The notes under the pieces are model-generated. The model had not been told where the DNA came from and ran no database searches. It was given only the letters and a program-made list of their open reading frames with translations. Shown here one piece after another: positions 35,801 through 49,000 of a stretch of DNA of 64,000 nucleotides. The translations under genes and the position numbers were made by a program. The first letter of the stretch is position 1; every line of letters begins with the position of its first letter. Origin of the DNA: Angiostrongylus vasorum (lineage: Eukaryota > Nematoda > Chromadorea > Rhabditida > Metastrongylidae); assembly GCA_018806985.1 (NCBI GenBank), contig JADANN010000256.1, positions 347,501 through 411,500 on the forward strand, in the 5' to 3' direction.

Positions 35801-36975
35801 TTGTCTTTAAGACGCATGATGGAACAGTTTTTGTTTCACTTTCACTCAGCATCATTGTGGTTGTACTTCACATAATAGCCTTCCGTGAAAAAAAGCAATG
35901 GGAAGTAGATAAAAGTAATATACTCTAATACAGTTCATTACCCAACATAAATAAATATCGAAACTGTACCTTCTGGCGAGAATTTGTCGAAATTACGAAT
36001 TTCATGTAGACCATAATTGGATATTTTCACTTGCCAGTGATCATCGATCAGGCAACACTTAGAGGTTAAGAAGCCGTGGTAACGTAGAAACGAATGGTGG
36101 ATAAAGTGGAGGCCCTCAACATGAATTCAGTTATTAAACATCTCTCAAGAATTCGTCAGCAGAGCCTTCCTTCAGTTTTTTTCAGACTGATGGTATCGGA
36201 GGGATACGAATCTCAGAGAAGAATAGCTCAAAAATTAAGCATGTATTTTCTCTGCAATCGTGCCCATCAGAAGGTAAATGTGGGTCAGTTTCGCAATGCA
36301 TCAAAATCTCACAGGGCCAATAGTAAGGATGGTATCGTTAGCTGATTGCTGTTGAATACATATTGCGGATACAGGCAGAGGTTTGAAAAGCTTTTCATAC
36401 CCCGCATAAAAATTTATTTGCGAAGGAACTATTGATCTCTAAAAAACTCCAGGTAACTGAACATTGGCGCAAGAGTTAGGAGGAACGTGCACGTCGATTG
36501 GAGCACCCTTTTCTCATTCTATAAACCACACAAAAATTATGAAAAAACCAAATGAGTGGAGTTCGTTCATAGAGCACCCACATGTACGATGTCTCGTAAC
36601 AGGGCGCAAACGAAGAAGCCGTCCATCATCGTCGAGCCCTTCACGATGACGTCATGGAGACTTCCTCTCGAGCAGTACTTCCACAACGACATCAACTGTG
36701 GTCCATCGAGACAGAATCCAATAAAGCGATTCAGATTGTCGTTTGTGAGCTCTCGCATCTAAGGAAAAATTTAACACTCAGTAATGAAGGCACGATTTAT
36801 CACTTAGTACCAGGTTTGGAACTCAAAAATTTGCGTTCATTACATTTGCGTTCATTACCTTTATAACTAGAGTGGTGCATAAGTCAGAAGACCGACTTTC
36901 TATAGACCTTAGCATAAGAAATCGATATATCGATATATGCGTTCCTACGAACTGCCCTTGGTGAACTGACCAGAG

Positions 36976-37019
<44 letters not shown>

Positions 37020-40000
37020 ATAGTAAGTAATGAGTTATAATGTATCGATGCACTACATCTTCTCATCCTTCACACACGAAAAAAGCACTCATCAAAGACA
37101 TGTATCGAACGGCTAAAAACATGTAAGCAAGAAGAAAGCAAAAGAACGATTCGCTAAACTTGGATGGGAAAAAATCCGTTTCCAATGGCTATTAAGCACA
37201 AAATAATGTTTCAAACATCAGCAAGATCCCTTTCAAGCTACCCTTTATATCAAACGAAATAAATTACGCCATTAAAACCTGCTTAAGAGAAAAAAAGGTC
37301 CTGAGAACTACATGGCGGATACTGACCTCCCACCCAATGTATGCGGTCAACTAGTCCGCAACCGCCTCTGTGGTCGTTTGTGCAGCTCAGAAAATTGTGT
37401 GATCTGTCCCAACGGGAGTGACAGGGATTGCATATGTTCGGGTACAATACAAAGACATTGGAGAAATGCTTACACCGCTGTGTGTGCGCATAAAAAGAAC
37501 ACCCAAATAGGGGAACATAAAACTCGACAAAGTGCCCTTGTGGGTACAAATAGGGCACGAAAGCACAATAGTGATGATTTTGAAGTGACTGTAGTGGATC
37601 CTTGTGCAGCAATCAAAAACATCAACGCACAAGACTTTTGACGCGTTTTGGATAAATTTCAAAAAGTTCAAGGATGAACCGGAAAAACTAATGCCTCACT
37701 ATCACGCGTGACCTGGCGCCCTTTTTCAAACTGATTTTCTGACCTGGATAAGTCTAACTTTCATCCCACCTAAGCAACACGCGGGTGTTCCCACTCGTAG
37801 CAGTGCAGTGAGTACCGTTTGAACAAAATGGTATTTATTTGTATATTAGATCTTCGATAATACCACTGATTTTTTCACCGAATTAAAAGGATATTAACCT
37901 TTTTATTTACTACCTATTCTTTTTAATGGTAGGGTATGTTGCGAAATATAACTTCTATAATGCTAAGATATTTGCAAAACTCCGGACGGCAGGTGTCTGC
38001 GGTGGGGAACGGACATGCTATTATCCATTCCGGGAGTAACGCGTTCACCACCATACCATGCGGATCTTTCGTTTCTGCCTGTCTCTCAGCTAGTTCTATC
38101 AATCACTGCCATCAGCCTGCGGTCCGGAGTTTTACAGATATCTCAGCATTATAGAAGTTATATTTCGCAATATACCCTGCCATTAAAAAGAATAGCAGTA
38201 AATAGAAAGGTTAAGATTGTGATTATAACTATAGCCTCAGCTTAGCTGAGTTCAATGCCGATTTGGGCTCCCAGATCAATCCCGTTGATGGGTGATGATC
38301 GATAGAACTAGCTGAGAGACAGGCGAAACGAAGGATCTGCATGGTATGGTGGTGAACGCGTTACTCCCCCAGAAAGAATAATAGCATCATGTTCGTTCCC
38401 CACCGCAGACACCTGCGGTCCAGAGTTTTGCAAATATCTCAGCATTATAGAAATTAAAAGGATATGTTACATATGATACGTCCAGGCTCTGAAGATTGAG
38501 AAATCGCCGAAACGTCAGCCATCGAACAACGACAACAACAACGTCAACATCAGCAACAACAACAGCGACAACTTATATCAACCTTCCATCAGCTAAACAA
38601 GGGCAGTTCTTAAGAATGTATATAAATGTATTGATGCATAAGCATTTGGGGTTTGGGTACACGATGTTAAAAACAATTAAGCAGGACTCAGACTTTAATT
38701 TATTGGGTGAAGGCAAGAGTCTACATATTTTTGCCAGAAAGACACAAATTTTTCTTTGTTCATAGGAAATAACAATAGTGTTCTCAAAGCGACGATTACC
38801 CTGAAGTTATGGCATTATATAGGAGACAAGAATCGAGGGACTGAATAATGAAATATCAGCGACTGGTATAATGAAGAAGAGAAAGAACATGTGACTTTGC
38901 ATCTGCCTTTTCTCCGGAATTCTCTCTGCCTTTACGTATACGTCAGAAACCTGGTCGCTACATAAGCACAATGAAAAACCACTCAACACTATAGAAAAAT
39001 AACGATGGCAGGACTATTCCGTACCACGCAAATGGGTGTAGGGATCCGAAGCTCCACCTGGATCAACGACTAGAAGTCAAAATAATTCTCAAAGCGACGA
39101 TTCACCTGAAGTTATGACGTTCGATAGGAGACAAGAACAAGAAGAGACGCCGTTCTATACGTCAAAGTCTCGAGGAAAAGGTGGGCTTGGTACCTACGCG
39201 TATGAACGATAACCGGTGTGCAAAAGCCATTAGCGACAGGATCCCTTAAGGTGTCAAATACATAGAAGGAAGACCACCTACCAGATATTCATAGTTCTTC
39301 ACAAGAGCCCTAGAAGAAATATGATGCTCAACGAGTCCTTAGAGCGAGCAAAACTGAATGGTGTACTCTTGCTTGCAACAGGGAGAAATGGATGATCTAC
39401 TGTCGCCCCTACCCCACGACATTTGACAATTAAAGCGAGGAAAGATGGGAGGTGACTTTAGCTGGCCTTTTCAGTAATTCGAGAGAGTATCTCGTTCTGC
39501 AAATGCTCAAGCGTGTTTTGAAGACAAAATTCACAACGGACATCCAAACCCACTCTCAATTCCAAACACCGTGTACGGTAGATGCAAAGATACGACCGAA
39601 ACGAGCACAGTTAGGATCCGCATGATATGAGAATATGTGTTATATAAAAAACGGTATTAAGCACACAACCTGTCTTATTTCCTGGCGTCTCGCATCTACA
39701 CTGTGCACTAGTGCTTCGTGTTTCATAGCGGCCACGCACTCCTTCTGAAAAGAATCTAAATCACTTTCAATTTCAAATTACGCCCACCATCTGCCCTTGC
39801 CACCAATATTACACTTTTAGTAGTTCGAAATCCGTTAAAAAACAATTCATACCTGGTAGTAGTAAAAATTGAAGGTTCTCGTTTCTTTCTGAATTTCGAC
39901 GCTCGCTCTAGTTAAAGAAGAGCCAGTGCTACTTTGTAATGAACGATGGCTGACCTCGCTCTTTTTGAAAAAAATATGATTATTGTCCATTTTTCTAGTG

Positions 40001-43000
40001 TTGAAATAATGTTTGAAGAAAATTCTTTGCTTATTAGTTTTCCTAACCTTTTTGCCATTTATGTCTTCCAGGGCGCTAAAGGGTATCTGCCACATCCTGT
40101 TTGAACGTTCAACCTCCTTTCTTCTCAGGCTGAAATTCGATGTTGAGTTTCAGAGCACCAAATTCCTATTCGACTATTCGAAATGTGAAACAAGAAAAAA
40201 GAGCTAGCCACTTGCTAATAGCATAGGTTACAATATGGGGTCTTATACAAAAATAGCTAGCACACTTCTTCCCTCCGAGATAATTCCTCGTTTGTCAAAG
40301 CAACACCACTCTGATTCAAATTCGCAAGGATCCGATTGAATGTTAGTGTGGTTACAGGGATACACAGAATACAAAGTCTCTGTTTCCCTTTATATTAGGG
40401 AGGTCTGAAAGAATGAGCAATGTGCGGTGGCACGACATCCATCCGAGAACGTTTCCGCAACCTGTATTTCAACATCCATAAGTGGACATCCAGCCCGAAC
40501 TAGTTTTTGTTTTAAAATATGCGCCACGAGAATCAACAAGAATGCAAGTACAAGTCTACAATCTTGAGTGCTCTAAGTGTGACGGACGCAGCCCGGTAGC
40601 AGCCACTTGCGAGCCATCTATAAATTTATTGAAAGTCGAAATGGTAAGGATGTGTAGAAGAAAAAAGTGTGCTTATCAAGTTTAAATAAACATATCCTGG
40701 CAGGGAGATCCGTGGAAGATTTCCAAGAAAGGATGATTTTTCCCTATTCTACCAAGGTAGTTATTTTTTTTCTGGAGCCTCCAAGGCGTTTTTTTTCATC
40801 TGCTCCCATTTCGAACAGTGAAGCAGTTGAACAGATCAAATAGTGCCCAACAATCCAGGATCCTCCGCTATAGCACAGTTGATATTCGAGGCTATCCTGT
40901 TCGCTTCTAAAATTGTAAGTATTTAAACAGCAAGTTTATTTTTTTAATTTTTTGATTTTTAGCCTTTTAAAGTTGAGATAGTATATTGTGAAAATAACGC
41001 GTCTGTATAGTGACAGAGCGAAACCTCTTAAAACCTGTTATGCATTTTACTTTTCAGATGCTCTAATTATTAATAAAAGGATATCGGGTTCAGTGAGGAA
41101 TGTAATCCGAGGAATGATTGAACAATGAAATTTTGCTGGTACTATGTTCCAAAATTATGCACAAGAAGAAAAGTGTCACGCTGACAACCGGGATGTCTTC
41201 AACGAATTTCTAAAAGGAAGCGGAGCAGGCACTTCTGCTTAATCTCGAGACCTATCGCCTTATTTTCGCTACCAAGGCTTAGTTTGGTTTCTTTTTGTTG
41301 TTTAGTTAATTTCGATGAATTTTGCAATTCGAACCTGTTGACTCCTTTTTCCTCAGTTTCCGAGTAAAAACGTTTTATGTGAATGTCTAGAGAACAATAC
41401 GAAAAGCTGTTCATCAGTTTCAACCTCTTTTAATTGAAAAAGTGAGAACAGAATAATGTGCACGACGATAGCTTGGTTTATTTGGTAAAGGTTTACTATA
41501 GTCCAAAAAAAGATGAAAGCAAGAAGGTGAAAAGAGGTTATGAAGAGTTGGCTCACTGGCAGTCACTGATTTTTCACAAAGTTCTTTACAAAAATTGCCA
41601 AATCCATTCAAAGTTTTTTAAAGCAGTGCAAAAACATGATGATGGGCGCTTTGCCTCTTTAAGTGGAGATTCTTCGCTTCATCACCCGCGAAATCAGCAG
41701 ATATCGACAAAAAAAACCAAACATGTATGCCAATTGCACTTAAAAGATGAGGACTCTTCGCTTATGTTTTTCGAATACTTGTTTTCAAAATTGAAGAGAT
41801 TGCTCGAACTTCTGCCTCAACAGAAAAGATTGAAAACAGCGCAGTGGCTGCGATACTTTTTGACACGCGCAGAGCCTACGTTAGACATCGCATTGGACAA
41901 ACAAAGCTCCATATCCCTCCAGCGTTGGGAACTTGCCACTAAACAAGTATGGAGTCAGATTTTTTTGCTCCAATTTACATATACTTTCAACTACCTGTCA
42001 TAAAGATTTGGAAACTCTGTAACACAGTTGTTCCAAGATATCAGAGGAATCCACTCGACCAACATTCAACGACATTCACTTCTGTCACCTGTTACCAAGT
42101 TGATCGTCGAGTGACTCGAGCAGGGTCACCAAGCTTTCCATTTCTTCCTATCGCGTGTTAGATTAGTCGAACGAATTCAGTTTTCTGTAGAAACCCATCA
42201 TATCTTTCTTCTGGACTCTTCGTGAACAACTAATCTTTTAGGATTTTCGTGAAGAACTCTGATCATCAGATGGCTAGCTTTCCTGGTGTGTATTTGAAAT
42301 ACTTAGACATCAAGTCGCTAACGACTCCGATCCATCAGTTGTCATTCGTACGCATTATGAGTCCAGTCCACCTTACGTTCAACAGTTTGGCGTATACAAC
42401 GGCATCTTTGATTTTTAATCGTTGACGCCAGTCGGAGCTTTGGATCCCATCCGTCACTTGCGTGATACGGGTTGCTTCTAACATCGTCCTTTCAACTGCA
42501 ATTTCAATAAAGTAGAGTGATCTTTCATCCTGCTAACGTAGTGATTATGTTTCCGACTAATCAACATCTTTTTTTGAGAGATATATTCGAAGACCAATCC
42601 TTCCACATCCGTTATCGAGGACGGGAAGCTGTTGTTCCGCCTGATTAATGCTTCGCTTGTTAAAAAACGATCTCAGCAGGAAAGTGACCGTCGATTTCCG
42701 CTCCCATGTTGTCTCATATCAATGTTTGCATAAGGTTTTAGAGGGTAGCGGTAAATAATTTTGGCTAAATTCCCTTGTATAACTCCTCTTTTTACATCGA
42801 TGTTGATATCCTTCGAGAACGGTGGTATTTTTAGCTGTGATACTTTCCTATGGCTCATGAAGAATCCTAATAGTGGGATGCAGTGGCTGTTTAGAGCTAC
42901 CATGGTTCCTTCAGTCACAACTGACTCAAAAGCATTTATTAATACGCTATAGCTGCCATTTCTGCGGTTTCTTCTTCTTCAGAACCCAGAAAGGTTAAAC

Positions 43001-46000
43001 TAACGTCCAATCTACTCAGCCATTTTTTATAACCTCAGCAGATAAAAGTTAATACATAAAACTTCAATGACGTTGAGGTATTTGCAAACTTCGGACCGCA
43101 GGTGTCTGCGGTGGGGAACGAACGCGCTATCGTACTTTCCGGGGAGTAACGCGTTCACCACCACACCATGCGAGTCCTTCGTCTCGCCTGTCTCTCAGCC
43201 AGTTCTATCGATCTTTTGCCATCAACAATCACCCGTCAACGGGATTGATCTGGGGAGCCCAAATCGGCATTGAACCCAGTTAAGCTGAACTATATTCATA
43301 ATCACAATTTTAACTTATTTATTTACTGCCCTATTCTTTTTAACGGCAGGGCATATTGCGAAATATAACTTCAATGATGCTGAGATATTTGCATCGATAG
43401 AACTAACTGAGGGACAGGCGAAACGAAGGACCCTCATGGCGCGGTGGTGAACGCTTCGCAATATACCCCTGCCGTTAAAAAGAATAGGCAGTAAATAAAT
43501 AAGTTAGAATTAATACATAAATTTTTACTCGCATTCAGTTCTTACAAGGATGAGGAATGCGTGTGGCTCTACAAGAGTGAAGAGCGTGCTCACAGTACGT
43601 CAGAAAATCAGACTCACGTATGGCGTGGGGTCACCTATGGATCTCAAGGCACTCCTTGTTGCGGTTGATTTTTGAATTTTTCGGTATTTTTTTGGGAAAA
43701 GTTTCAAACGTTTTATGCGCTGATATTTTGGGTTCCTCTGCGAGGACAGTGACCTTCTCTTCAAAACATTTAAAGAGGACAGAACGGTGAGGATTTTTTT
43801 CATTAACGAGCTAACACCAGGTTGATAAATAAAGTTTATCCGGCTAAAATTTCACCGTCCACGTCTTCCTCTGAGCCGATGATGCGAGTCGGTGCCCACA
43901 GTTTTTCGTACTTTGGATATGGTGTCTTCGTTGCCGCAACAATATCCATCCTCTATATGAAAGCATCGTCGGGTGAGGTTGTCTCATTCGAGCGGTGCTT
44001 ATTCGACTCGAAACGGTAACGAAGACACAATATCGAGAGTACGTAGGACTGTGGACATCGACTAGCATCATCGGCTCTGACGAAGACGAAGACGCCGAAA
44101 CTTTAGCCGAATAAAGTTCTATTTACCAACCTCTTGTTAGTTTATTGATGAAGGAATAATCGCCGTTTTGTTCCTTCCAAAGATTTTAAAAAAAGGTCAC
44201 CATCCTCGCACAGGAATTCGAAACATAGGCAGTAAAAACTTTGAAGCCTCTTTGACAAATTCCAAAATTTCTTGCATAATTCAAGCACATTCTTCAGCCA
44301 TGTAATGCTAAGCACATCCCTCATCTGAATAAAAGTCTGTGCGCCTGTTCTTCACTAAATAACTGAATAGCTTGCAAAGCACAAAGCAGCGAGTATTTCA
44401 CTGTTTATTATGTGAGATGAAAAATTTTTTGTACTAAGATTTGCCTGCCGAGTTTACAAAAGTCTTTGACTGAGTAGATTGCACGCCCTACTTGACCTTT
44501 CCAGGGTATTAAGAAGACGAATCTAAGAAAACGGCAATGATTGTTTGTTGTGAAACAACCACAATGATGCTGAGATATTTGTAAAATCTCCGGACCGCAG
44601 GTGACTGCGTTGGGGAACGAACGCGCTATTGTCTTTCCGAGGAGTAACGCGCTCACCACCACACCATGCGGGTCCTTCGTTTCTGACTGTCTCTCAGTTA
44701 GTTCTATTGATCACTGTCCTCAGCAATCATCAGCCAACGGGATTGATTGTTTATTGATAAATGCTGTAATGACAACCTCGACTTAGCCTACAACGAAAAC
44801 AATGAATTAGTAAATAGTGCTGAGGTTAGGAGAACATGGGTCGTGGATTTGAGTCAAAAAGCTTTTTTCAAATCGACGAGCGTCAGACAGAGCCGTCTCT
44901 TTCACTCTTAATTAGTCTTGCTATCATGTGGATGCAGTCTATCATACTGAACCTTCCTCTTTCGAAACCCTTATTACTCGCATGGCCGTCCTTCGTCTAC
45001 TGTTCTGTCGACGCTGTGTAGGGATGACTCGAGTAAAAAGTTTATAAACTATAGACAGGAGGCAGACTAGAAGGTAGACAGCTGAGCATATCTTGGCGGC
45101 ATCCTTTTTTAACAATAATACGGTTTCGGTTGTCTTCCATTAAATTGGAACTTTGCATTATGACAAGTAATTCTACGTGAACAGCCCGGCCAGTGCGGGA
45201 TGAACCGTTGCGGGAAGGTCCTCAGGTGTTTGGGTCTTGTCCTGTCCAGACCTGGTGCTGTTCGATTGTCTACCTATGAAAAATAGCATGCCAGATCTCA
45301 GAAAGAAGAACTGGTCGGACGATAATATCTACCCACCTTTTGTTTCATGTTGGCACCATAGTGTGACGATTGAGGAGATCGCGAATAATTTTCTCACTTG
45401 CCTTTCCGGAAGCTGTAACTGTTTCGTTCATAGCGCCGAAGAAACGATGTTGAATAAGCCTGTCGTATTTCTCGTCGATGCTGTTAATAACGGCATCTTC
45501 CCGAAGGTCTCTGTATGATAAAACAAATTCCCGGTTCATAGTTTTTTTTGGAATTTCGTTCTTTGAATTTAGCGGTTTTCTCTCCTTTTTGCGAAAAATG
45601 GAATGTTGTCTAAATAGGTGATGGCCCTATAATATGCAGGATTTTCGGAACAACAGTGACAGTGGTTAGGCAGAACCTTCGATTTCCAATGATGTGGTCT
45701 CTTTTTGTTATTGTGGTCTCTTCCGCTGGGAAACTGCTGTATCCACCCTTGAAAGTGGGGTGAAATTGTGAGCTACCATGATAAACCCAAGCAATCGCCC
45801 ATCCTGTTCGTTTCATTCTAATCGGTGGGTTCCAATGTGACATTCTTTAGAATTTCTTTTAGGTCATATCTTTAGCGTTGAATTCTGTAATGACGACCTC
45901 AAAGAATGTATGGTCTTCTCTGTACAACGTCTTCAGGTCCATATTATTATACGTCGACTCCGCCTTTATCAGAGCCACGCTTAAGCAATATTTCCACTCT

Positions 46001-49000
46001 TAAGCAACAAAGATTGTCAAAGCTACACTGATTATTGTTTCCAAGACCATCCATGGTAACTGGCAATTCCAAAAGCCCCCACCCTCAACGCTGGACGTGG
46101 GAATCTCCCAGTGCAGAGTATCATAACGAAAACGTGCACATCATAGTAAATAGAAGGTTTTGCTTAACCGATGTCGCTGTTGTCCCAAAAATTCCACATG
46201 GGATTAGACTACCATCTCCTTTGTGCAAGATTCTATTTCTCGCGGAAAGAAGGAAAAGCCGCTAACTTTAAAAACCGTATTCCCAGAACCACCATAAACC
46301 GGGACTTATTCAACTCATTAGTCGGCTGTTAGGAATATGACGTTGTCGATAACATCGACGAGGAATACGATCGGCTCATTCAACATCTTCACGTTAGCGC
46401 TATGAAAGCTGAGAGCTCGAAAGTCACCAACAGACGTCTGTCTCCAGAAACACTCGAGCCCATATGCCAGCGTGGAATCGCACGAGCTGCAGGCAACCGC
46501 CAGCTAACGTCCGAACTTGCAAAACAATGCAGACAGGCGATAAAAGAAGATCTTAAAGGGTGGAGAGAGCAGCAGTAATTGTTGAAGCTGTAGAGGCTGG
46601 GAAAAGCATTCTGCAAAGCCCACCCGAAGCATCGTCAATTAGAGGCCAAGATGATTGCACTCCGACGCCCAGACGGAACAGTTGCAGAGTCCAGAAAGGC
46701 AATGGAGAAAATTATTCCCGAATACTACTCGTATCTCTCCGTTAGCCACGTCCACCTTCCGTCATATGAACTAAAGGAGGATGGATATGTTGTATCACCG
46801 GTTCTCCTTTCCGAAATACCACATGCCATTTCGTCGGTGAGAAATCGAACGGCACCAGGTGCGGACTGGATGAGATCAGAACACCTGAAGAACTTTCCGC
46901 CAAGCCAGTCCTCGTAAACACACTGGCTCAGTTCTTCACACGTTGCCCTGTCCGAATGCAAGGTACCTGCTCAGTGGAAGATCAGCATGACCGTGTTATT
47001 GTTCAAGAACGGTGACCTACAAGATACCAGCAACTATCGCCCAATCTGGTTGCCGTCTCTCTACTACAAACTTTTCACTCGAGTCATCCTAAACAGGATT
47101 GACAGAATACTGGACGAAGGACAGCCATGTGAGCAAGCATGGTTCCGAAAAGGGTTTAGTACGGTGGACCACATCCACACCGATAACAAGGCTCATTGAA
47201 GTATCGCAAGAATACAGAAGACCGCTCTGTCTCACTTTCATCGGCTTACAGAAGGCCTTTTATTCAACTGAGATAGAAGCAGTCATAAAAGCCCTTGATA
47301 ATCAAGGAATCGCTACTCAGTACATAAAGATTCTTCGTGAGGTGTGCAAAAAATTTCACAATGAATATATCACCATTCTACAACGATATTAATATTGATG
47401 TCAAAAGAGTAGTTAGACAAGGCGATACCATCTCGCCAAAATTATTTACCGCCACCCTCTAGAACGTCATGCGAACATTGGAATGGGATAATATGCGAGT
47501 GAAAATCGATGGTCGGCAGTTACACCATCTTCGCTTTGCTGATGATATCGTCTTTATAACACCAAACATTAGCCAGTCGGAACTAATGCATGCCGCGTTT
47601 GATAACGCCTATGCAAAGAATCGTTTTCGACTAAATCTTACAAAAAGCGATGTTCACAAAAATTGGATTGGTTTCATATGCCCCATTCACGGTCAACTGA
47701 ATGAATATCTCTGAATGTTGCAGCTACGTCTACGTAGGTCGAGAAGTAAACAAGATGAACGACCTACACCTAGAGTGGGACAGGAGGAAACGAATGGCTT
47801 GGGTAGCTTTCAACAGTGTTCAAGATGTACCGAAGAGAAGAAAAAAGACCTCACTCCATTCCCACTCTCACGACCCTATCATTTTTGCTGTATTGACCAG
47901 CGGATCGGAAACCTGGTTGCTACGTTGGCAGGGTAAAGGCAGCGCTATCGAACTAGCGCAGCGAAAGACGATCCCTAAGAGTGCCTTGTATCATGCTAGG
48001 GACAAGGAGGATCTGAGGTTCCGACCTTTGTCAGCATTAAAAAGTCAGGGCCGCCGTCCTACACGCCAAAGTGTCGGAAATGAGGGTGGGCAGGATACAA
48101 AGTGTCGATGAATGGTAACTGTTTTTATAACGCCCGTTGGTTGCTCGGTTCCTGGAGACGTCAAACGCACAGTCGGTAGACCAATTATTCGACGATCGGA
48201 GTGTTTAAGGAAAATCCTAAGAGAAAGGCATGCTGCACAACGGCTCGCTAGAGCAAGGAGAACTCACCAGACTACTCTTGCACGCGACAGGGGAAAATGG
48301 AAGACCAACTGGCGCCCGCTCCGAGTCACTCGACGATCGACTGGACCACAGGTGACAAAGGTGATTTCGAAGTGCATTCCATTTATTATATATATAGAAT
48401 ACTTAATGGAGTCGAATGCATGGCGCATCCTTCAGGGATTGATCAACGCCGAGAGCTTTATCCTTTATCCTTTTGTTTTATACGACCCCTCTATGCGTCT
48501 ACTGTGCGGATCTCAGCACTTCTCACATTCGAATCGTTTTCTCGGATACAACATCCATGAAGGTCTTCTTATTTTATTTGTGGCTTTCCTTGCTGCTACA
48601 GCGTTCCCACTGAGAATGCAAAAGAGTGATTTCTTCCGGATAAGTCCGGTACCAATTTTCCGACACCGCAATGATGAGAGGTTTGTGGAGCCTGGGGCGG
48701 GATTAAACCAGTACCATGCACGAGATGTTGTACTAGTATTGGGTTATTAAATTAAATAGAGGTGTACATTGGTTTGGTTGCTCTTTTTCATTTGATTCTT
48801 TCTGAGGACTTACTAGAATACATAGCACAAGGAAAAGATGGATGCAAAAATGACGAGCGCGACCAGCGATGGCAATCACCACAACTGCAGCCACGTTTTC
48901 CTTGAAGAACTTCCTCGGGCACTGAAATTGATCATTTCTGCATACTTTGTGGTTTTACGAAAGCGTTGAAGTGTTAACTGACATACGAATGAAAATTGTA

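Larger units (their letters stand above)
40130..48813. other. 8.7-kb intron of rGC-1 (transmembrane to kinase-homology)
   Basis: Filled with RTE relics 3-5, Rep-C, Fold-1 copy c and SINE pieces from 42.2 kb upward. Positions 40.2-42.2 kb hold no recognised element, but do hold a plus-strand ORF (41458-42003) of unknown meaning. Confidence 0.6.

Noticed and set aside
40482..40685. Plus-strand ORF ending at a good donor (ATG|GTAAGG)
   Set aside because: No acceptor or partner exon found, and the protein is not recognised.
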